Origin: a virus
Strand: one strand, 5' to 3'
DNA length: 58,070 nt
IMG/VR virus record: IMGVR_UViG_3300048583_000114
Span: 1-58,070 of that record
Shown: positions 42,301 through 50,221 of the stretch, one piece after another
Layout: every line of letters begins with the position of its first letter
Numbering within the stretch: the stretch's first letter is position 1
Notes under the pieces: model-generated
What the model saw: only the letters and a program-made list of their open reading frames with translations
The model's database searches: none
Told to the model about the DNA's origin: nothing
Made by a program: the position numbers and the translations under genes

Positions 42301-43783
42301 CGCCGGCAGCGGTGATTCCAGCCTGCGCAGCGCCGCCGCGGGCACGTGATAGCAGGTTGGTCGCCATGCTAGCACCGGGCTGCACGACCCCACCCTTGAG
42401 CGCACCGGTAAGCGCCTTGGGCACGAGCCCGCCGACGCCGACCATGTTGGCCGCAGCGTAGGGCACGGCGAGCGCCGCCGCGCTCAGCATGTCGGTCGAT
42501 CCTGCCTCATCCAGCTGGCCGCTGAGCACCGCGCCGATCGCGGACGGATACCCTGCTGCACCGCCTGCGGCGCTGGCGATGACCATGCCCACGCGCTTCT
42601 CGGCCTGCTCCCGCGCCATGTACGCGGGCAGTCCCTTCGTGCGGATCAGGTTGTCTTCGACTGCGGTAACGGCACGCAGCACCGCCGGCGCGCGCCGGGC
42701 GGCCATGGTAGCCAGTCCTGCACCGGTGAGAATCTCGGCCATGTACGGCGCCGACTGCACCAGCAGGTTGAGCGCTGCCTCGGGTGCGTTGGTCAGGGTC
42801 AGGTCGGCCAGCCGCTGCGGCGAGGTGTTGCGAGCGCTCAGCTCCTGTCGGTACAGGTCACCCTGCGCCGCGCTGTCGGCCAACGACGATGCGAGCGAGT
42901 CAGCACCCACCGCGCGGGCAGCACCGGAACCCAGTGAGCGCCAGCCGTCGGTATACCCGGACATGCCAGCCGCAAACGACTTGCCCAGATTCGAGCTGGG
43001 GACGGTCGCCTCGACCTCCTTCTCGAACTGATCGGGGTACATCGGCGTAAACCCCGCCGGGATCGGCGCACCGGCAGGCTGGGTATGCCACCCCTCGCGC
43101 GCCGCGCGCAGCAGCAGGCCCGAGTCCTTCGCCGGGTCGATGATCTGCCCGTTGATGAAGTAGCGCCCCTTGGCGTCCTTGCCGACGGGCGTGGGTGCCT
43201 GCTGCGGACGGCCGGCACGATCGGTTGCGGGGGGCGGGGCGCCGAAAGCGGTCATGTACTGCAGCACTGCCGGGACATACGCACGGGTTTCGGAGTGCAG
43301 CGCGCGCTTCTTGGCCAGAACCTTGTCGAGGTTGCCTTCGCCGGTGTTGTACGCGGCGATGGCCTTGGTCATGTCCCCGCCGTACCGCTCAGCCAGTTTG
43401 ACCAGATACCGCGCGGCACCGTCGATCGACGATGCCGGATCGAGCGGGTCGACGCCGTACTGCTTGGCCGTGGCCGGCATGAACTGCATCAGCCCGGTAG
43501 CACCGGCGGAGCTTTTCCGCTTGCCCGACACGACGTTCGGGTCACCGCCGGATTCCTGCGCAGCGATGGCAGCGAGCAGGTTGCGCGGCAGGCCGTACTT
43601 GTCCTCGGTCTCGGCGAACAGCTGGGCGAACGGCTGCAAACCGCGTGGCAGCGCACCACCCACCGGCGCCGGAGGAGCAGCCGGCGCTGGAGCAGGCGCA
43701 CCCGGCATGGAGAATCCGGGGATGGCCGCCTGCGGCTCGGGCTGCGCCGGGCCGGTGGTGAACGACCGGGTGAGTCCTACCAT
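36335..43783 (-). CDS. Giant ejection/polyvalent protein with lytic transglycosylase domain
   Basis: A 2482-residue protein. Residues 50-170 form a soluble lytic transglycosylase domain: AAIAAQESGGDP (catalytic E77), GLMQFMPATA and AIAAYNTGEGN. Residues about 700-1000 are a long Ala/Lys/Pro linker. Near residue 1357 is a zincin-like HEGVH motif (ALHEGVHAAT). The C-terminal 900 residues match the helical large-polyvalent-protein-associated (LPD38-like) layout with EVARAEMFSFL, TRPWKLATLTTALYATHAL and LLPGLINAPKVI. Such proteins are virion-borne and injected, opening the cell wall for DNA entry. Start 43783 overlaps the previous gene by 7 bases. Confidence 0.88.
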   Translation of the reverse strand: MVGLTRSFTTGPAQPEPQAAIPGFSMPGAPAPAPAAPPAPVGGALPRGLQPFAQLFAETEDKYGLPRNLLAAIAAQESGGDPNVVSGKRKSSAGATGLMQFMPATAKQYGVDPLDPASSIDGAARYLVKLAERYGGDMTKAIAAYNTGEGNLDKVLAKKRALHSETRAYVPAVLQYMTAFGAPPPATDRAGRPQQAPTPVGKDAKGRYFINGQIIDPAKDSGLLLRAAREGWHTQPAGAPIPAGFTPMYPDQFEKEVEATVPSSNLGKSFAAGMSGYTDGWRSLGSGAARAVGADSLASSLADSAAQGDLYRQELSARNTSPQRLADLTLTNAPEAALNLLVQSAPYMAEILTGAGLATMAARRAPAVLRAVTAVEDNLIRTKGLPAYMAREQAEKRVGMVIASAAGGAAGYPSAIGAVLSGQLDEAGSTDMLSAAALAVPYAAANMVGVGGLVPKALTGALKGGVVQPGASMATNLLSRARGGAAQAGITAAGESAGELGQTMLEQVGRMAVNPEQTFWNDQSKENFATAAVFGALPGALAGGVAGAAGRPRPPETPQVDPRFYNPPRPPAPNGQLFPDDPQFQGPQVPGEVVPPTVSRMPEIDPRQMELFGLQPTQGDLFGTPMTEPMAPAQAIPMGPGALLSNPPSDMVGPESPGSLFDQAGIVEGRELPVEGAFSAADKTATAKRLAKGRQGTPPTEPPAAQPAAPAGEGPTTTTAPAAPALGTGAKVRGKAKRAKAALAATAPVAQPTTAAKTKAVAANTRVKAKRAAPETEEDLQAQLQEELAAAPTEVTSPVTPPPVSTGLAQVADEFAGKMTAAATKLREHIATKAKKPAAAKTAPVAQPAPVKEKVAAKAKKPAAEKPAAKPAKAMSKKERAAQLEAAAVAERIRGEVAAAEKATAEQKAPKPSAPAEKPAGERTTDKVTKAEAKEQGKALASDLLAPAPTPMTAKALPPKELRAAVTKVYDEKADTPAGDIKTLPERLAAMFAAVGNVPPGRQRNAVARAAARAIGALTDYDLTPEFQKAMRKAVPMAYRAAVADALKRVEVDPDVLAGNLVGRVDAPNYAAGGKGKKPATKSVAKMLLDDEVDEETGEITKADGPGLDLDADTEYALEVVGGAEFNGIAEKLGKLISSLAQKLGPRSATDKLGDTSPFTKVAAKASESTAQQVEAIRALTMQANSYFSALVEEHGEADINYLLGVAKAATPASDSPAVTRFAALWHQYRMGSLNADGTRALQPVFTDVIRGKVEAGNVAMDKLQDILDGKFGEFGKPTKYTGYRALLRYLAMRDLSPIEATLANALLRINFNPKVKLEDGTLPPSAVAAFVPGVPGKQDPTITISSNGAYWSYALHEGVHAATAVWAADNVGSPLFNRMLALANDFAARAAEARGHADRLGLTNQASGQSMSGIEALLAGKLDQLGKVKEMLAYSMTDPALQRVLKEMKVTPELSKKLSLVKMAKNLWDVFVQSWARIMGIPNDTLAKEILVTSAAILEAVETMAPAPPRNTKKGGTTDPGQYEGANDRPRADVFDSDIGFTAMKPNYAAGAAPGPPASPLLAPYDSTTPRIRGKVMTSPMARAVGADFRDRTTAMSPIRTRERKYTSLSVGLSVLRAIDSIYKAGFEFIGWPKLAALLSSKTGALMRAAYTKAPPIVQDWIDVVGVGLIDRYGVPEDQIRKEIDVQMRVSQPASRLVYDVLHELSAMTPPQKVIVQTALQSPAAWDAMMADPNTGFSAREKEVLTNARSAIRDLGAAMVNLNLLDKQTFAKNEFAYLHRSYLSKLEEFEATGGVYSGRGNKLDIAKMRGLRHFVSRDDLVAAYGPMQDGDVYIRVLPANVRPEREKSQQRFIKKGTPIPQDYVADTSREWHIDLQHATPERVLLRADLTTDERKALGEIEDPLYNMAITLELMSKEVARAEMFSFLAYGSNMKDGVAITADEFEALQQSGQATLISAKELDDTKSFFVAVNTRQWVKVPETTLPGTVAKKYGALSGMYVPATVWYDLRPYYTRQPVIPFVTPMTQWWKAVKTKWSPKTHIANSVSNISLAFLNDVPAERVIEALQVMLDPKKPEHAAILREFQTSGADLGSYSVNELRRDELTQLLDDAKKAFAKAPNQAGALGSASLLINGITQSPGVQWARTKAGQADDIASALYAAEDDVFRLAAYMDALVRYDGDRVRASEFARDAFLNYDIRAPWVNVARATVLPFVSWPYRMIPAFAQIALTRPWKLATLTTALYATHALSYALLGLDDEDREREAKLLRDDQKGPLLPGLINAPKVIRMPFGDNPVYMDVRPFIPLGGILDPSQTGLMGVPFMQAFMPSGPVVNVVESMFGRDFFRSKDIHGPTDSATEKVNASIHHMWKSMMPNFFVVPGSADFGKAMDTLIDEKMTILGNEPSKAIALAALLGFRLSEQPLAEAQAFQSSAIRGMLSDTRAAISKHVRDQYARGNPDPAELQQFIAEQYDRLHEKIKEKQQ

Positions 43784-44874
43784 GAGGTCGGGTCCGAGAA
43801 GAAGAACGGCGAACGGCCCGCCGCCGAGCCGGGCGGCGCGGCAGGTGCCGCGGGAGCGGCGGGGGCAGCTCCGGGCTGGAGACCTTGCGGCGGCGCCGGT
43901 ACCGGTGTCCTGACGCCGGTGTTGCGATCCATGCGCTCGATGCCGCGCGGGGAGGACAGCACGGCGGCACCACCCATCGGGTCCATGGTCACAGTCGGTG
44001 CACGGGTTTCCGCTTCGAGCAGGATGCGCTGCTCCTGCTGCGTCAGCTCGTACCCGGCTTTCAGCTTGTCACGGAGCAGGTTCACCTGCGCCTCGAACTG
44101 CTTGGCAGCGAGCGCGTTGCGCCCCTCGGCGGTCTTGGATGCGCGAATGGTCATCAGCTGCGCGAAGATGGCAGGGTTGGCCAGCGCCGACAGGTCTTCG
44201 ACCATCGCCTCCATGGTGCCGTCGACTTCCTTGCCATCGTCGTACCGGAACTTCAGGGTGTTGTTCGGACCGCGAGCGAACGCGACGATCTGCCGGCCGG
44301 TTGGCGCGGCGTGGTTGTACACGTCGATCGCTGCCTTGATGTCACCCGCCACGAGCCGCCGGATGCCTTCCTGCGCCAGCTCGCCGTTGCGGCGCATGGT
44401 CATGTCGAAGTAGGCAGCGCGATGCTTCTGCGCGTCCTCGTTCAGCCCCAGTGCCGCCGCGGCGCGCTCGGAAAACTGCTCGATGCGGATGGCGTCATCG
44501 AACATCGACCGCGGGCGCTGGCTCTGGTAGTCCTCGAACGCCAGCCCGGGAGCGGGCTTCGTTGCTGGCGCCGTTGGCGCGGGCTTGGCTGCTCCGCTGG
44601 CCGGCGCAGGCGCTGGCTTACCCGCCGGGTGCGTGACCTCGATGACCGTCGGCGAAGACGGCGCGACCGCAGCTGCGCTCGGCGGCATGGGCGGGCCGGC
44701 CGGATTCACTGCGTCGGTCATGATGCGACGCGGCGCTGCACGGTGCGGTTGCAGCATCGCCGGGCTGCCGGCGGCGGCCAGTTCTTCCTCATACGACCGG
44801 GCGAACGTAGGGTCGCCGGCCGGCGCGCGCATGTTGTGCGGGTTGACCCGCGCGAAGTCGATCGCGGAAGCCAT
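43777..44874 (-). CDS. Internal virion protein candidate (365 aa)
   Basis: MASAIDFARVNPHNMRAPAG start; Pro/Ala-rich disordered N-terminal third, a helical core (ERAAAALGLNEDAQKHRAAY, KQFEAQVNLLRDKL) and another Pro/Ala tail. ATG 44874 overlaps the previous TGA (TGATG). Position just before the giant ejection protein suggests an ejected internal protein. Confidence 0.75.
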   Translation of the reverse strand: MASAIDFARVNPHNMRAPAGDPTFARSYEEELAAAGSPAMLQPHRAAPRRIMTDAVNPAGPPMPPSAAAVAPSSPTVIEVTHPAGKPAPAPASGAAKPAPTAPATKPAPGLAFEDYQSQRPRSMFDDAIRIEQFSERAAAALGLNEDAQKHRAAYFDMTMRRNGELAQEGIRRLVAGDIKAAIDVYNHAAPTGRQIVAFARGPNNTLKFRYDDGKEVDGTMEAMVEDLSALANPAIFAQLMTIRASKTAEGRNALAAKQFEAQVNLLRDKLKAGYELTQQEQRILLEAETRAPTVTMDPMGGAAVLSSPRGIERMDRNTGVRTPVPAPPQGLQPGAAPAAPAAPAAPPGSAAGRSPFFFSDPTSW

Positions 44875-45524
44875 CACTTACCCCCTTCCGGCTGCATGTA
44901 CTTCTCCTTGAGCCGGTCGAAGAACTCCGTGCCCTTGGCGCGCACGACCGCCGCCGGGACGACGTATTCCCCATCGCTCAGCGCAGCGGGACGCTGGCCG
45001 TCGATCATCGCCGGGATGCTGTCGCTGGTGCCGGTCCCCGGGCCTTCCACCGGCCCGCCCTGATTGAACGGCACCGGCTTGGCCATGGGCATCGGCAGCG
45101 CCTGCATCGGAAAGGTCTGCGCACCCTGCGGCGCGGGCGCCGGCGGCGGGGCCATTTCCTCAGCATCGGGTTGCTGCATGTCTTCGTACAGCCGGAGCCA
45201 GATCGACGGGAACTGCTCCCCGCCTACCATCGCATCGTCGTAGATGCCGTCGAACGCCGACTCCCCGGGCGGCGGCATGGCCGGCGCCGCAGGCTTGGCA
45301 CCCGGTGCGGCCGGAGCGGGCATGGCAGCCGGCGCAGCGCCGCCGGTGGCAGGCTGGTACAGGCCGCGAGCGAACTCCTCCTGAGCGCGGCGAAGCGTGC
45401 GCCGGCGCATCATCATCTCGTCCATCTCATTCAGCTGCGAAGTCTCTGCCCGGTCGCGCCGGTCCCGGGCATCCAGATCGCGGATGGCCGAGTTGGCAAT
45501 ACCCATCGACTGCAAGAAGCTCAT
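44874..45524 (-). CDS. Internal virion protein candidate with long helix (216 aa)
   Basis: Start MSFLQSMGIANSAIRDLDAR at 45524, after GGGGGG and with ATGA overlap; an alternative ATG at 45536 is 4 codons longer. The N-terminal long charged helix (residues 15-60) is followed by a Pro/Ala/Gly-rich tail with GPGTGTSDSIPAMIDGQRPA, a segment common in phage internal proteins. Confidence 0.75.
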   Translation of the reverse strand: MSFLQSMGIANSAIRDLDARDRRDRAETSQLNEMDEMMMRRRTLRRAQEEFARGLYQPATGGAAPAAMPAPAAPGAKPAAPAMPPPGESAFDGIYDDAMVGGEQFPSIWLRLYEDMQQPDAEEMAPPPAPAPQGAQTFPMQALPMPMAKPVPFNQGGPVEGPGTGTSDSIPAMIDGQRPAALSDGEYVVPAAVVRAKGTEFFDRLKEKYMQPEGGK

Positions 45525-46297
45525 GATGCCCCCCATCCGTAGCGGCTCATCTGCTGGCGCAGCCGCCGCATCATCTCCTCCTCGAACTGCGACGTGCGCT
45601 CATCCCGATCGTACGCATCGACCGACAGCCACGGCTGTCGGAACGCCTGCGCCGTGTCGGCCACTTCCTGCCGATACTGCCGATCGGTCTCACGGCCTGC
45701 AAGCGTCAGGCCACCCGCCGCCGAGCCGTAGATGCTGGCCGGAACACCATAGTTGGGCGCCATGTTGAGCGGCGCCAGCGCGCGAGTCGTGGCAGCGTCA
45801 CCCTGCTCCTGCCGGGACCGCAGCGCGGCGTTGAGTGTGGTCAGGTACGACGGCACGGCGCTGGCCCCCAGCGCGCCCATCGCGGCCCCGTAGGCGCCGG
45901 AGGTGGGGTCCACACCCATGCTCCCCAGCTGCCGCTGCACCGCGCCGGTCTGCGCTGCCTGATTGGCGGCAAAGTCTGCCGTCACCTGATCCATCACCTG
46001 CGACAGGTCGGCACCGGTGCCAATGGTGCGCGCCCGGTTCAGGTTGTCGATCGCGCCGGGCAGGTAGTAGCTGTTGAACGCATTGGCCTGCTGGTCGGCG
46101 AACGCCGCCTGCCGGCCGGCAAGGTTTGCCGTCTGCTGGTACAGCGGGATGGCCGCCTCCGCCGCGCGGGTGGCCTGCGGCTTCTTGACGATCAGGGACG
46201 TGAACAGCGACGGGATGGCGTCCTTGGCCACCCGCCCCAGCGGGCCGGCGAAGGCCCGGCTGGCACCATCGAGGAAGCTCGAACCGAAGTCGCTCAC
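45521..46297 (-). CDS. Internal virion protein candidate (258 aa)
   Basis: MSDFGSSFLDGASRAFAGPL; helical Ala/Gln-rich middle (QTANLAGRQAAFADQQANAF) and a charged C-terminal helix (EEEMMRRLRQQMSRYGW). It overlaps both neighbours. Typical of ejectosome components in podoviruses by position and composition. Confidence 0.75.
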   Translation of the reverse strand: MSDFGSSFLDGASRAFAGPLGRVAKDAIPSLFTSLIVKKPQATRAAEAAIPLYQQTANLAGRQAAFADQQANAFNSYYLPGAIDNLNRARTIGTGADLSQVMDQVTADFAANQAAQTGAVQRQLGSMGVDPTSGAYGAAMGALGASAVPSYLTTLNAALRSRQEQGDAATTRALAPLNMAPNYGVPASIYGSAAGGLTLAGRETDRQYRQEVADTAQAFRQPWLSVDAYDRDERTSQFEEEMMRRLRQQMSRYGWGAS

Positions 46298-47241
46298 TGG
46301 AACACCCCCGTGTTCTTGCCGGTGCTCATGCGAGTCGGGCGCAGGTTGATGGCACCCGTGCTACCAGAGGGCATGCCCGGCGCGTTTGGCGTGCCGGTGA
46401 TGAACGGCTGCGAGTCACCGAGGTTGGCGTTCACCGGTGCGCCCGGTGCTGCGCGCTCCATGTTGAACGCGGAGATGCCCCCGCCGCCCAGCGTAGCCGG
46501 CTGCGGAGCCGACATGCCGCCGGTGGCGCCCGGTGCGTAGGCGCTGCTCATGTCCGGCGCGGACGGCGCGGTCAGCTTGTCGACCAGTGCCATGCCGAGG
46601 TTGGTGGCGATCTGGGTGCCCATCTTGTTGCCGAACGACCCGATGGCCCCGGGCAGCGAGTCTGCGAACGACGGGGTGGCCCCGCCAAACGACCCGCCGC
46701 GCGCCGAGAACCCCACCTTGTCGGCCGTGTCCAGTACAAAGCCCTGCCCGGTGTTCGACCCACCCGGCGCCTTGAAGCCCAGCCCCGAGTCGCCCCCGCC
46801 GATCGACGTGCCCCCACCACCCATGGCGCCGGACAGCCAGTCCACCGCAGTCGATCCGGCCGTGGTCATCGCATCGCCGGTAACTGCACCGCCGATCGCA
46901 CCCCCCAGCCCGCCCTTGATCGCGCCTGCGAGGCCGCCGATGCCTGCCCCGAGCAGGTTGCCGGAGCCGAGCGATGCCAGCGGAGCCAGCGTCCCTGTCT
47001 GCGCAACCTGCGTAGCAGTGCCCAGCAACGAGCCGGGCTGCGCGCCGAAGTACCCCGTGGCCGCGCCGAGCGCCGCACCCTTCAGGCCCCCGCCACCGGA
47101 TGCTCCCAGCCCCGCGCCCAGCGCGCCAGCAGCCCAGCCAGCATTCGCCGCCGTCATCAGACCGAAGCCTACCGGTCCCAGCGCCAAGCCAACTGCCGAC
47201 GGCAGGACGCTCTTGATCAGTGATTTCGCTTTACCGCCCAT
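46294..47241 (-). CDS. Gly/Ala-rich putative membrane-active internal protein (315 aa)
   Basis: Start MGGKAKSLIKSVLPSAVGLA at 47241, preceded by GGAGG. Gly/Ala repeats (GALGAGLGASGGGGLKGAAL, GAIKGGLGGAIGGAVTGDA) could form membrane-inserting helices, as in injected channel proteins. The C-terminal half is Pro/Gly-rich and disordered. It overlaps the GNAT-like gene by 11 bases. Confidence 0.75.
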   Translation of the reverse strand: MGGKAKSLIKSVLPSAVGLALGPVGFGLMTAANAGWAAGALGAGLGASGGGGLKGAALGAATGYFGAQPGSLLGTATQVAQTGTLAPLASLGSGNLLGAGIGGLAGAIKGGLGGAIGGAVTGDAMTTAGSTAVDWLSGAMGGGGTSIGGGDSGLGFKAPGGSNTGQGFVLDTADKVGFSARGGSFGGATPSFADSLPGAIGSFGNKMGTQIATNLGMALVDKLTAPSAPDMSSAYAPGATGGMSAPQPATLGGGGISAFNMERAAPGAPVNANLGDSQPFITGTPNAPGMPSGSTGAINLRPTRMSTGKNTGVFQ

Positions 47242-47659
47242 CGTCGACCTCCAGTTCAAGGACCGCCGCCGCGCGGGCAAAGCCCAGCCGCATCCACAGC
47301 CGCTCCGTTCCGGCGCTGGTCGCCTCTGCCCGGATCACGGAACAGCGCTGCTCGCGCGCCCAGTCCAGCAGGGACGGCAGCCACTCGCCGATCCATTCAC
47401 CGGTGGCGGACAGCACCACGGCAATGTTGCGCATCGGCCCGATGTGGGTCTGGCACAAGGCCCACCCATGGATCGTGGCCGTCTCGTCTTCGTCGTCCAT
47501 GGCGCCCAGCAGGGTGAGCTGGTCGTTGCACAGCAGCAGTCGGCAGATGTCCGGCGTCAGGTCGAGCGCAGAGCGACCCATGCCCGCGACAAGGCGCTCG
47601 CCCCACTCGGGCCAGAGGGTCTCGATGTCGGCTGGCTGGGCCTGCACTAGATACTTCAC
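47231..47659 (-). CDS. GNAT acetyltransferase-like protein
   Basis: A 142-residue protein; LLGAMDDEDETATIHGWALC, RNIAVVLSATGEWIGEWLP and the C-terminal TERLWMRLGFARAAAVLELE resemble the GNAT fold with its terminal G-F strand. Proteins of this kind occur near tail and internal genes in several podoviruses. No acetylation target known. Confidence 0.7.
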   Translation of the reverse strand: MKYLVQAQPADIETLWPEWGERLVAGMGRSALDLTPDICRLLLCNDQLTLLGAMDDEDETATIHGWALCQTHIGPMRNIAVVLSATGEWIGEWLPSLLDWAREQRCSVIRAEATSAGTERLWMRLGFARAAAVLELEVDDGR

Positions 47660-47922
47660 GGCTTCATCTCCGCTAGAAGCGCCCGAACGGTGTCGGCTAG
47701 CGCTTGCGTTGATGCCGCGAGGGCTGCCAGCGTTGTTCCGTTGATGCTGCCCGGATACGCTGTCTCGATGTCTCCCCGTAGTATCGCATGGTTACCCCGG
47801 TCCCCTGCAAGTGCTGCAAGGAGTTCGACGTTCTCTTTCAGGCTGGCCAAGAAGTCGATCAGCTCCGGGTTGTCCAGCGACCCGGGCACCGACGGTAGCG
47901 CAACAAAGTCCCTACGCGGCAT
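47656..47922 (-). CDS. Small coiled-coil protein (88 aa)
   Basis: MPRRDFVALPSVPGSLDNPE and helices with LIDFLASLKENVELLAALAG and LAASTQALADTVRALLAE. Overlaps the tail-tube gene by 11 bases. A small tail chaperone or connector is possible. Confidence 0.7.
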   Translation of the reverse strand: MPRRDFVALPSVPGSLDNPELIDFLASLKENVELLAALAGDRGNHAILRGDIETAYPGSINGTTLAALAASTQALADTVRALLAEMKP

Positions 47923-50221
47923 CGAGTTGCTCCAGTTGGTAGGGGGTCTCGGCGATCAGCACGGCGTCTATGTCCAGCGCGGCGCTCACGCGGAACGACC
48001 ACGTGTCTGCCCGGAACCCCGTCGGCAGGCGGAAGGTGGTGTCCAGCGCGACGAACCGCTGCCAGTACAGGTTGCCGTCGACGTAGACCTGAAACAGCAC
48101 TGATTGCGAGGCCGAGATCAGCGGGCGAAGGTAATCACCCGCAACTTCCAGCGTGGCCACGTCCGCGCCGGCGACATCCCCACCGAGGTCGGTGAGCGCT
48201 TCGTTGGCGGCGATGATCGCCGCGAGGGCTGCTTCTGGGTCCACGTCGGTCCGTCCGTAGATGCGCGCTGCGCCGAGGTTGGAGGGCTTCGCCAGCGAGA
48301 ACTCCTTGCTGTGCCAGTCCTGCACCGCGTAGGGCTCGTCCGGGTGGTCCCACAGGTCGAGGTCCGATCCCAGCACGAAGAAGAACTCGCCAGTGGTCAG
48401 ATCGGAGTAGCCGGCGTCGGCATAGATGTCGGTGCGCACCAGCAACGGCAGCCGGTCCGACGCGCTCTGGAAGATGAACGACTCGCGGGTGCCGTCCGGC
48501 CGGGTGAAGTGGCCGAAGTATTTGCCGTCGTAGAAGCGCCCGTACAGCGTCTCGGGATAGAACTCGCGCCAGTCATCCCGGGTCATCAGCTGCGCCGTGG
48601 CGAGGCGAGGCGCCACACCGGACACATAGACCAGCCCCTCGTAGGAGGCGTACAGCACGCCGGCGCCCATGTTCACCATCGACCGCTTACTCACGCACGG
48701 GTACGGCACGTCCAGCAGTCGCATCGTCACCGAGGACGGATGGTTGCCGGAGGCCAGATACGGACGCCCCTGCGTCGCCACCACGACCGAGTTACCCACG
48801 GCGCCCAGCGCCACGATCGGCGTGTCGGTCGCGTACCGGTAGGCCGGCGGCCACGCCCACGGCTTGTTCGGCTCGCTGAAGCACAGCTCGTTGCCGCGGA
48901 AGCCGGCGGTCATGCCGTTGGTCAGGTTGATGATGCCCTTCAGGTCGGCGGGCGGCGCGTCGAAGAACGTCGACTCCAGCACCTCGCCCAGCCCAGAGTC
49001 GACCACGTTGTCGGTAAACGACCCGCTGGAGCCCAGCAGCGTGATCTCGGTCACGAACTGGTAGAACGTGCCGCGGTTGCCGGTGTTGGTCCGGTACAGG
49101 CGAATCTTCTTGATGTTGTGGTTGCCCGCCGGCGGCGCCGTGGGCAGCCCGCTGACCACCACCCGCTGGCCCGAGGTGTGCACCAGCAGCGCGCTCGTCG
49201 CCGAGGGCTTGGACTGCTCGCCCCACTCCGACACCCATGTGTACACCCACGTCTTGAAGCCACTGGTGATCGTCGATGCGCCGAACGCGGTTCCGTTGCA
49301 GGTGATGACCCCGACCTCGCCGGACTTGATCACGAGCGACGCGGCGCCGTTGATAAGCTCGCCGCCGGTGGTGTTGACCGTCAGGTCGCCGGTGCCCAGA
49401 TTGCGCACCACGGCGATGAAGGTGGCCGTGAGGGTAGCCGCTGCACTCAGCGTGAGCGTCCATGGCGTAGACGTGCAATCAATCGTCTTGCCAGAGTCCG
49501 CCGCGAGTACGGTGTATGTCGTCGCCTTGGGCAGTGAGTCGTAGGCAACGGTCGGTGGCGTGGTGGGCGCAGGAAGCCCCAGATCGAAGTGGTCATAGGG
49601 GTACTGGGTGACCACACCGGCCGCCCATGCGGTGGTGGAGATGGACTTGACCAGCACCTTCTGCCCGGGCAGCACGGTGAAGGACGTGCCGCCGTTGATC
49701 GTGTCGCCGCCGGTGCGCTGGATCGTGATGTTGCCCGAGGCCGCGTCGTTGTGCACGACGACTGCCCACTGCGGCCCGACCGTGTTCGCCAGAAACAGCG
49801 TGACGGTATAGGGCGCGGACACATACCGGATGGTCTTCTGGTAGTCGCCGATGACCGCCGTGTAGCTGGCCACCCGGTCGTTCACCACCCGGAACGTGGC
49901 GCGGGCGATGTCGGTCGTCTTCGGCACCCCGTCGCCGGTGTAGTAGATGCGCGTGTCGGTGATGCCGGCGACCGCCGCACGCACCACATCCACGTCGTTC
50001 GCCCACATCATCCAGTAGTAGGTGCCCGACTCGCTGAACGGGAACAGCGTCTTCGCGTTGGGGATGGAGGCTGCGAGGATGCGCTGCGGCTTGCGATACG
50101 GAATCAGCGCACCGGAGGTGATCTTGCAGTTGCGGGCGATCTGCCCGTAGCCGTCAGGCAGCAGGCGTGGGGCGACCCGCGGAGCTTCCCCGCCAAAGCG
50201 GTTCAGCTTGATTCCGATCAC
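47912..50221 (-). CDS. Tail tubular protein B-like (tail nozzle) protein
   Basis: A 769-residue protein with GTG start at 50221 that overlaps the previous TGA (GTGA); an ATG at 50263 is an alternative. N-terminal IGIKLNRFGGEAPRVAPRLL and NCKITSGALIPYRKPQRI resemble the start of podovirus tube-nozzle proteins. The middle contains two repeated beta modules (VTLFLANTVGPQWAVVVHN and LTLSAAATLTATFIAVVRN), then FRGNELCFSEPNKPWAWPPA and PYPCVSKRSMV typical of nozzle domains. It joins the adaptor ring to the fibre. Confidence 0.82.
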   Translation of the reverse strand: MIGIKLNRFGGEAPRVAPRLLPDGYGQIARNCKITSGALIPYRKPQRILAASIPNAKTLFPFSESGTYYWMMWANDVDVVRAAVAGITDTRIYYTGDGVPKTTDIARATFRVVNDRVASYTAVIGDYQKTIRYVSAPYTVTLFLANTVGPQWAVVVHNDAASGNITIQRTGGDTINGGTSFTVLPGQKVLVKSISTTAWAAGVVTQYPYDHFDLGLPAPTTPPTVAYDSLPKATTYTVLAADSGKTIDCTSTPWTLTLSAAATLTATFIAVVRNLGTGDLTVNTTGGELINGAASLVIKSGEVGVITCNGTAFGASTITSGFKTWVYTWVSEWGEQSKPSATSALLVHTSGQRVVVSGLPTAPPAGNHNIKKIRLYRTNTGNRGTFYQFVTEITLLGSSGSFTDNVVDSGLGEVLESTFFDAPPADLKGIINLTNGMTAGFRGNELCFSEPNKPWAWPPAYRYATDTPIVALGAVGNSVVVATQGRPYLASGNHPSSVTMRLLDVPYPCVSKRSMVNMGAGVLYASYEGLVYVSGVAPRLATAQLMTRDDWREFYPETLYGRFYDGKYFGHFTRPDGTRESFIFQSASDRLPLLVRTDIYADAGYSDLTTGEFFFVLGSDLDLWDHPDEPYAVQDWHSKEFSLAKPSNLGAARIYGRTDVDPEAALAAIIAANEALTDLGGDVAGADVATLEVAGDYLRPLISASQSVLFQVYVDGNLYWQRFVALDTTFRLPTGFRADTWSFRVSAALDIDAVLIAETPYQLEQLDAA

